From assembly GCA_002404055.1 (NCBI GenBank), contig DHIZ01000055.1, positions 33,524 to 51,735 of the forward strand: a DNA stretch of 18,212 nt. The letters run 5' to 3'. A program made the translations under genes and the position numbers. How positions within the stretch are numbered: the first letter of the stretch is position 1; the number at the start of each line of letters is the position of its first letter. The DNA comes from Chloroflexi bacterium UBA4733. GTDB lineage: Bacteria > Chloroflexota > UBA4733. Below the pieces are notes generated by a model. The model made no database searches. It was not told where the DNA came from and saw only the letters and a program-made list of their open reading frames with translations. Below, piece after piece: positions 13,343-18,212 of the stretch.

Positions 13343-14731
13343 ATGGCGAAGTATTTTGTGGCGATTCAAGTCGGGGCCGTGTCGTTTGTCGATGAGGGAG
13401 TTGTGCAGGCGCTCGACATATTCCAAGAGCGCGCCCATGTCAACGCCCTCTTCCTCGCCACGCCAACCTGGACCCGCGGAACCGGTGGCCGGCAGTTGCC
13501 GAGCCATCCACTCCCGGATCATGGGGCGCAGGAGTACGACCTCGCCTGGGTCGGCGGAAACTATGCCACTGTGCATTCGGAGTTCTACGGCGGCACGATG
13601 CTTGGCCCTGCTGGCCGGGCGCCCGAGCACCCCGATTTAGATCTCTTTGCGACCGTGCTTCCCGAAGCGAAACGCCGAGGCATGCAGAGCATTGCCTGGA
13701 TCGAGGAAAGCAGCTATGCTCAGGAGCTGCGGAACTACCCCAACTTTCCCAGGTGCCTGGAGGTGGATGCCTGGTCGCGTCCGGCGCCTCGATTCTGCTT
13801 TAACAACCCGGATTACCGTGGCTGGCACCTCAGTATCGTGGAAGACTACGTCAAGAGCTACGACCTCGACGGCATCGCCTGGTGTTCCGAGCGGCCGGGA
13901 CCGTTGAATATCTTGCTTCAGGGGCCGGCGCAGCCCAGCGCGGTGAGTTGCTTCTGCTCGCATTGTCAGCGGATCGCTCGGGATCGCGGCATTGACGTGC
14001 GTCGCGCTCTGGAAGGCTACCGTCTGGCGCTGGAATGGAACGCGGCAGCAGCAGCGGGGAAGGTTCCGAGCGATGGCGCCTTCGTGAGTTTCTGGCGACT
14101 GTTGCTGCGCTACCCGGAGTTGCTCGCCTGGCAGACACTGTGGACCGATAGCCAGCATCAGATGTATCGGGACATCTACGGCTTGGCGAAGGCCTGCAAG
14201 CCGTCGATCCAGGTCGGTTGGCACGTCTACCACAACATTTCTTTCAGTCCTTTTTACCGAGCCGACCAGGACTATGGCGAAATGAGCCGGTTCTCCGATT
14301 TCATTAAGGTCGTGAACTACAATAACTGCGCAGGTCCTCGATTCCACGCCTGGATCGAGCACATCTGCAAAGCGCTCTTCGCCGACGCCAGCCCGGCCGA
14401 GGTCTATCCGCTCATGCTTAAGCTCCTCCAGCTGGACGAAGGAGCCTACGACGCGCTGCCAACGGCCGGCTTTACTGCCAATTATGTGCAGCGCGAGACG
14501 GCCCGCGCCGTCGCCGCGGTCGAAGGCCGTTGCCGCATTTATCCCGGTATTGACATTGATATTCCGACAGCGGAGCGGGATGTGCACTGCACCCGCGAAG
14601 GCGTCCGGGCGGCGGTGCTCGCCGCCATCGCGGGCGGGGCTGAGGGTGTGGTGCTGAGTCGGAAGTATTCGGAGATGCAACTGGATCATCTCGCCGGGGC
14701 GGGGGATGCCATGCGGGAGGTAGGCCAATGA
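13343..14731 (+). CDS. Putative glycoside hydrolase, TIM-barrel type
   Basis: This 462-residue protein resembles the uncharacterised TIM-barrel glycosyl hydrolase-like proteins found in carbohydrate loci. Evidence is alternating beta-alpha pattern and aromatic-rich, acid-bearing loops: AWIEESSYAQ, SIVEDYVKSYDLDGIAWCSERPG, IQVGWHVYHNIS, FIKVVNYNNC, and RIYPGIDIDIP near the C-terminus. A Cys203-x-Cys205-x2-Cys208 motif (CFCSHC) precedes a helix RIARDRGIDVRRALEG. No signal peptide is present, so it acts in the cytoplasm unless exported otherwise. ATG 13343 is preferred, with GAGGAG ending about 8 bases upstream; an in-frame GTG at 13322 lacks a binding site. The stop overlaps the next start as ATGA, so the two are translationally coupled. 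Catalytic acids cannot be assigned with certainty, and the substrate is unknown. Confidence 0.62.
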   Translation: MAKYFVAIQVGAVSFVDEGVVQALDIFQERAHVNALFLATPTWTRGTGGRQLPSHPLPDHGAQEYDLAWVGGNYATVHSEFYGGTMLGPAGRAPEHPDLDLFATVLPEAKRRGMQSIAWIEESSYAQELRNYPNFPRCLEVDAWSRPAPRFCFNNPDYRGWHLSIVEDYVKSYDLDGIAWCSERPGPLNILLQGPAQPSAVSCFCSHCQRIARDRGIDVRRALEGYRLALEWNAAAAAGKVPSDGAFVSFWRLLLRYPELLAWQTLWTDSQHQMYRDIYGLAKACKPSIQVGWHVYHNISFSPFYRADQDYGEMSRFSDFIKVVNYNNCAGPRFHAWIEHICKALFADASPAEVYPLMLKLLQLDEGAYDALPTAGFTANYVQRETARAVAAVEGRCRIYPGIDIDIPTAERDVHCTREGVRAAVLAAIAGGAEGVVLSRKYSEMQLDHLAGAGDAMREVGQ

Positions 14732-16914
14732 ACGAACAAGCGCAGCAACCCTGGTACCGGCAGACGTACCGCTGGGGCCAGACCAACCTGACGGAGGTCG
14801 ATCCCGTCCGTTTCGATCTCCCCTGGTGGCGGTCGTACTGGCGGCGTACTTGCATCCAGGGCGTGATCGTCAACGCCGGGGGCATCGTCGCCTACTACCC
14901 CAGCACCTTCCCGCTGCAGCACCGCGCGCAGTACCTGGGCGAACACGACCTCTATGGCGAGACGGTCGAGGCGGCGCACGCCGATGGCCTGGTCGTGCTG
15001 GCGCGTATGGACTCCAACCGGGCGGATGAACGCTGCTACGTCGAACACCCCGACTGGTTCGCGCGGGACCGCAACGGCGCCCCCTACCGTGAGGGCGAGC
15101 TCTTCGTCACCTGCATCAACAGCCCTTACTATGAGGAGTACCTGCCCGGCATCTTGCGGGAGATCATCGCCCGGAGCCGGCCGGAGGGCGTGACTGACAA
15201 CAGTTGGAGCGGGCTGGACCGCAGTCGCATTTGCTATTGCCTGTATTGCGCTCGGCGCTTCCGGGATGCCAGCGGCTTTGCCCTGCCACAGCACGCTGAT
15301 TGGGATAGCCCCGCCTACCGCCAGTGGATCCTCTGGAGCTACCAGTGCCGGCTGGCCGTCTGGGACCTCAACAACCGCGTCACGCAGGCGGCGGGCGGAC
15401 CCGACTGCCTGTGGATCGGCATGAATAGCGGAGATATCATCAGCCAGGCGCAGCGCTTCCGCGACTATCGTGAGATCTGCCGGCGAGCGGAGATCATCAT
15501 GCTCGATGCCCAGGCGCGCAGCGATACGCGCGGATTCCAGGCCAACGGTGATTCCGGCAAGCTGATCCATGGCCTGCTCGGCTGGGAGAAGCTGATTCCC
15601 GAGAGTACCGCGCTCTACCAGGCGGGCCAGCCCACCTTCCGGCTGGCGAGTAAGCCGGCGCCGGAAGCGCGGATGTGGGCGTTGGCAGGCTTCGCCGGGG
15701 GCATCTCGCCCTGGTGGCACCACATCGGCGCCTACCACGACGATCGCCGCCAGTACCGCACTGCCGAGCCGCTCTTCCGCTGGCATGAGGCCAACCAGGC
15801 GTATCTGGTCAACCGCACGCCGGTCGCCACGGTGGGCGTTGTGTGGTCGCAGCGCTGTGTCGACTTCTATGGTCGCGAAGCGGCGGAGGAGCGCCTCGGC
15901 CTGCCCCAACGCGGTATCACCAATGCGCTCATGCGGGAGCGCATCCCCTATCTCCTGGTCCATGCCGACGACATCGACACTGCCAGCGGCCTGCAACTGT
16001 TAATCCTGCCGAACCTGGGCGCACTGAGCGATGCGCAGTGTGCCAGCATCCGCCGCCTCGTTGAGCAGGGCGGTGGGCTGCTGGCGACCGGCGAGACCAG
16101 CCTGTACGACGAGTGGGGCGACACCCGTGGAGACTTCGCCCTGGCCGATCTCTTCGGTTGCCACGCCACCGGTGTCCAGCACGGCGCCGCGCAGGCCGAT
16201 GGGCAACAGTGGGACGCCTGGGCCAGGCACAGCTACCTGCGTCTCACGCCGGAGCTGCGCGGGTTGGTGGATGGCCCCCAGACGGGCGAGGAGCCGGCGG
16301 TTACCGGCGAAAGGCATCCTGTGCTCCGCGGCTTTGAGGAGACCGATATCCTGCCCTTCGGCGGCCGGCTGGAGGTCGTGCAGGCCGAGGCCGGCACGAT
16401 CGTGCCGCTCACCTATATCCCGCCGTTCCCAATCTACCCGCCGGAGACAGCCTGGATGCGCCAGCCGTCCAGCGGCGTCCCGGCGCTCATCCTCAACGAC
16501 ACCGGCGCCGGTCGGGTCGCCTATATGCCCGCCGATCTTGATCGTCGCTACGGCCGTGACAACCTGCCCGACCACGCTCTGTTGCTGGCCAACCTAGTGC
16601 GCTGGGCGGCACGTGACCCCATGCCGCTCACGGTTGAAGGACCGGGCTTGCTCGATTGCCACGTCTATCGCCAGGCTGGGCGCCTGGTCCTGCACCTGGT
16701 CAACCTCTCCGGCTCGGGCGCCTGGCGCGCGCCAATGGACGAGGCGATCCCCGTCGGGCCGTTACAGGTGCGGGTGCAGTTGCCGGAGGACGTGGCCGGG
16801 CGATCGGCCCGCCTGCTGGTGGCCGAAGCGGGCGCTGTGATCGCCAGGGTCGACGGCTGGGCGAGCGTGGAGGTGGCCCAGGTTGGTGAGCACGAGGTCG
16901 TGGTCATAACGTAG
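14728..16914 (+). CDS. Putative glycoside hydrolase with beta-galactosidase trimerisation-like domain (GHL6/GH42-like)
   Basis: The 728-residue protein starts at ATG 14728, overlapping the previous stop by four bases. The N-terminal ~360 residues look like a hydrolase TIM barrel, resembling the hypothetical glycosyl hydrolase GHL6 or GH42-related proteins: VVLARMDSNRADERCYVEHPDWFARDR, an active-site-like GVTDNSWSGLDRS, and Cys169-x-Cys171-x2-Cys174 (CYCLYC) at a position like the C-x-C-x2-C of its neighbour. Residues about 365-480 resemble the glutamine-amidotransferase-like trimerisation domain of GH42 beta-galactosidases (VGVVWSQ, LLILPNLGALSDAQ, LVEQGGGLLATGETS). The remainder is a beta-rich C-terminal region including GRVAYMPADLDRRYG and RLVLHLVNLSG. 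There is no signal peptide, so intracellular action on an imported oligosaccharide is likely. Function is inferred from domain resemblance. Confidence 0.68.
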   Translation: MNEQAQQPWYRQTYRWGQTNLTEVDPVRFDLPWWRSYWRRTCIQGVIVNAGGIVAYYPSTFPLQHRAQYLGEHDLYGETVEAAHADGLVVLARMDSNRADERCYVEHPDWFARDRNGAPYREGELFVTCINSPYYEEYLPGILREIIARSRPEGVTDNSWSGLDRSRICYCLYCARRFRDASGFALPQHADWDSPAYRQWILWSYQCRLAVWDLNNRVTQAAGGPDCLWIGMNSGDIISQAQRFRDYREICRRAEIIMLDAQARSDTRGFQANGDSGKLIHGLLGWEKLIPESTALYQAGQPTFRLASKPAPEARMWALAGFAGGISPWWHHIGAYHDDRRQYRTAEPLFRWHEANQAYLVNRTPVATVGVVWSQRCVDFYGREAAEERLGLPQRGITNALMRERIPYLLVHADDIDTASGLQLLILPNLGALSDAQCASIRRLVEQGGGLLATGETSLYDEWGDTRGDFALADLFGCHATGVQHGAAQADGQQWDAWARHSYLRLTPELRGLVDGPQTGEEPAVTGERHPVLRGFEETDILPFGGRLEVVQAEAGTIVPLTYIPPFPIYPPETAWMRQPSSGVPALILNDTGAGRVAYMPADLDRRYGRDNLPDHALLLANLVRWAARDPMPLTVEGPGLLDCHVYRQAGRLVLHLVNLSGSGAWRAPMDEAIPVGPLQVRVQLPEDVAGRSARLLVAEAGAVIARVDGWASVEVAQVGEHEVVVIT

Positions 16915-16915
16915 G

Positions 16916-16971
16916 GAGTGCAGCGCATCATGGGACCCGGCTACCGGCCATCTGGCGAGGCCGTGGCACTC
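16916..16971. repeat. Widely spaced inverted repeat after the hydrolase pair
   Basis: GAGTGC (16916-16921) and GCACTC (16966-16971) are exact reverse complements and enclose a short GGCC/GGCC stem. The arms begin immediately after the hydrolase stop. No T-tract follows, so terminator function is doubtful. A TATAGT hexamer at 16980-16985 has no -35 element at a sensible distance. Confidence 0.25.
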
Positions 16972-17012
16972 TAGACCGGTATAGTAGGGGGGCCAGGGAA
17001 GGGGGCACGATC

Positions 17013-17579
17013 TTGCTCTACACCGAGCGCCGCCACTTTACCGCCGACGATCTGCTGACACTGCCCGACGACGGCTGGCAGTATGAGCTCGTGCAGGGGA
17101 GGTTGCTCCAGATGCCGCCGGCCGGAATTGATCACGGCGCTCCCACCGACAATCTGTACTTCGCCCTGGCAGTACACGTGCGGACGCACGGTCTCGGCAA
17201 GTTGTATCCTGCCGAAACCGGCTTCAACCTTCGCCAACCGGACGAGACCGAGGACACGGTGCTGGCAGCGGACATTACGTTCGTCCGCGCCGAGCGTGTC
17301 CCCCAGCCGGGCGGACCGGCGTTCCCGTTGCTCGCCCCCGACCTTGTCGTCGAGGCAGCGTCCGAAGCAAGCCAGCGTCCGAAGGACATGGCCGACAATG
17401 CTCGCCTCTGGCTCAGCCGCGGGGTGCGCCAGGTCTGGGTCGTGTGGCCTCGCGCCCGAGCTGTCGATGTCTGGTTGCCGGGAGACGTCGCAGCCCGGCG
17501 GCTCGGGGCGGACGACGACCTCGATGGCGGCGACGTTCTGCCAGGCTTTCGCTTCGCCGTGAGGGGCGTCTTCCAGTAA
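17013..17579 (+). CDS. Uma2 family nuclease-like protein with altered active-site positions
   Basis: This 188-residue Uma2 (DUF820) protein uses a TTG start at 17013, with AAGGGGG seven bases upstream and no ATG alternative. Family features include YELVQGR with Glu25, GIDHG with His41, ADITFVRAER with Asp87, DLVVEAASEAS with Glu114, then RLWLSRGVRQVWVV. Two positions differ from the usual pattern. The lysine normally four residues before the aromatic of the K...Y.(A/R)(A/R)GV helix is Asn129 (helix aromatic Trp133). The aspartate of the usual WVVDP is Trp145. The Pro of the PD motif is also Ala. These changes suggest reduced or altered catalysis unless Lys124, a few residues upstream, substitutes. 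It precedes a second Uma2 gene by 29 bases, so the pair is likely co-transcribed. Confidence 0.85.
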   Translation: MLYTERRHFTADDLLTLPDDGWQYELVQGRLLQMPPAGIDHGAPTDNLYFALAVHVRTHGLGKLYPAETGFNLRQPDETEDTVLAADITFVRAERVPQPGGPAFPLLAPDLVVEAASEASQRPKDMADNARLWLSRGVRQVWVVWPRARAVDVWLPGDVAARRLGADDDLDGGDVLPGFRFAVRGVFQ

Positions 17580-17608
17580 GCGTGTGTCAACAGGGAGGAG
17601 CATCCGTT

Positions 17609-18212
17609 GTGGCAAGTGCAGTCGCTGTGGCGCCGGCGCGTCATCGCTTCACGGCAAAGGATTACCACCGGATGGTCGCGGCGTGCATCCTCAGCGAAGA
17701 AGCGCGCGTCGAGCTCATTGATGGCGAGGTCGTCGAGATGAGTCCGGTCGGCAGTCGGCATGTCGCCTGTGTCAACCGACTGGACGACCTCCTCCACGAG
17801 CGCCTTCCCCGAGGCTCGGCCATCGTCCAGGTGCAAAGCCCGGTCGCACTCGGTGAACACTCCGAGCCGGAGCCCGACATCACGGTCCTCCGCTACCGTG
17901 CCGACTACTATGCCGATGCCCTGTCCGGCCCCGCCGATGTGCTGCTGCTCATTGAGGTCGCCGATTCGTCACTTGCCATTGACCGCCGCGTGAAGCTGCC
18001 GCTCTACGCCCGCGCCGGCATCCCCGAAGTCTGGATCGTGGACCTGGACGCTGGGCTGATCGAGCGCCACACCGGCCCGACCAATGACGCCTATACGCGG
18101 AGCGAGCGCCGCGGCCACGGCGCGACGCTCGCCGCCACGCTGGTCGAGCTTACGATACAGGTCGACGAAGCGCTGGGTACGGAGGAAGGACCCCTTCCGG
18201 CTCGCACAACTC
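17609..18212 (+). CDS. Uma2 family nuclease, 3' end outside window
   Basis: A long open frame begins at GTG 17609, eight bases after AGGGAGGAG, and continues beyond the window. It encodes at least 201 residues with a complete Uma2 pattern: VELIDGE with Glu35, His51, SEPEPDITVL with Asp90, LLLIEVADSS with Glu116, and VKLPLYARAGIPEVWIVDL with Lys129. It resembles the Uma2 protein at 9096 more than its immediate neighbour, sharing VELIDGE, the EPEPD run, IEVADSS and ERHT, so those two look like the closer paralogues. Most of the family's length (about 190-200 residues) is already present, so little is missing. It lies 29 bases after the preceding Uma2 stop, implying a two-gene unit. Confidence 0.87.
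   Translation, partial: MASAVAVAPARHRFTAKDYHRMVAACILSEEARVELIDGEVVEMSPVGSRHVACVNRLDDLLHERLPRGSAIVQVQSPVALGEHSEPEPDITVLRYRADYYADALSGPADVLLLIEVADSSLAIDRRVKLPLYARAGIPEVWIVDLDAGLIERHTGPTNDAYTRSERRGHGATLAATLVELTIQVDEALGTEEGPLPARTT

Noticed and set aside
13140..13640. Continuation of the Gfo/Idh frame to 13640 as a functional protein
   Set aside because: After about 13140 the sequence loses all family similarity, becomes Ser/Arg-rich, and from 13343 overlaps the hydrolase gene in another frame.
14686..15996. Minus-strand open frame of 436 codons opposite the second hydrolase
   Set aside because: Antisense shadow with Val/Ala/Asp-rich composition and no domain. The plus-strand gene is well supported.
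16980..16985. TATAGT as a -10 element for the Uma2 pair
   Set aside because: No -35-like hexamer at 15-19 bp upstream. A single hexamer match is expected by chance.
1..18212. CRISPR array, transposase, integrase or tRNA genes
   Set aside because: No regularly spaced direct repeats, no transposase or integrase motifs in any plausible frame, and no tRNA-like cloverleaf was noticed on either strand.

Overview
The window is GC-rich bacterial chromosome with long reading frames, compact gene spacing, frequent GTG/TTG starts and strong purine-rich ribosome binding sites. Three Uma2-type nucleases, a lipoprotein substrate-binding protein with a long Ser/Thr/Ala linker, and paired carbohydrate-active enzymes fit a Chloroflexota-like organism (for example Thermomicrobia relatives). 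That assignment is an inference from gene style; there is no rRNA or marker gene to confirm it. No transposase, tRNA, rRNA or CRISPR array is visible.

Region 1 (1 to about 8540) is a defence island on the plus strand. It opens with the C-terminal part of a beta-class DNA methyltransferase (Mod). Three bases later comes a 925-residue helicase-nuclease (Res), giving a Type III-like restriction-modification pair. Next is a remodelled BrnT/BrnA toxin-antitoxin locus. It has its own promoter, a perfect 12-bp palindrome between the -35 and -10 elements, a toxin frame of only 42 codons that appears leaderless, and a CopG/BrnA-type antitoxin joined to it by an ATGA overlap. A 56-codon zinc-ribbon frame overlaps the antitoxin stop as TTGA. 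The island ends with a 1161-residue single-chain nuclease-methyltransferase-specificity protein of the type ISP class that lacks the helicase module. Three consecutive inverted repeats follow it.

Region 2 (about 8579 to 9683) holds a small minus-strand gene of unknown function and, divergent from it, a Uma2 family nuclease. The Uma2 gene converges on the next gene with only 9 bp between stop codons, and one hairpin spans both stops.

Region 3 (9693 to 16914) looks like a carbohydrate or small-molecule utilisation locus. A minus-strand ABC-transporter substrate-binding lipoprotein without permeases is divergent from a plus-strand run: a phytanoyl-CoA dioxygenase-like Fe(II)/2-oxoglutarate oxygenase, a cupin, the first ~73 codons of a Gfo/Idh/MocA oxidoreductase, a 29-codon GntR-regulator remnant, and two translationally coupled putative glycoside hydrolases that both carry a C-x-C-x2-C motif. 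The two remnants lie side by side, so an oxidoreductase body and a transcription factor have probably been lost by deletion here.

Region 4 (17013 to the end) is a tandem of two more Uma2 genes. The first has substitutions at positions normally conserved in the family's active site; the second runs off the window.

The parts most worth follow-up are the compact brnT-remnant/brnA/zinc-ribbon cassette between two restriction systems, the helicase-less ISP enzyme, and the oxygenase-cupin-hydrolase locus with its deletion scar.
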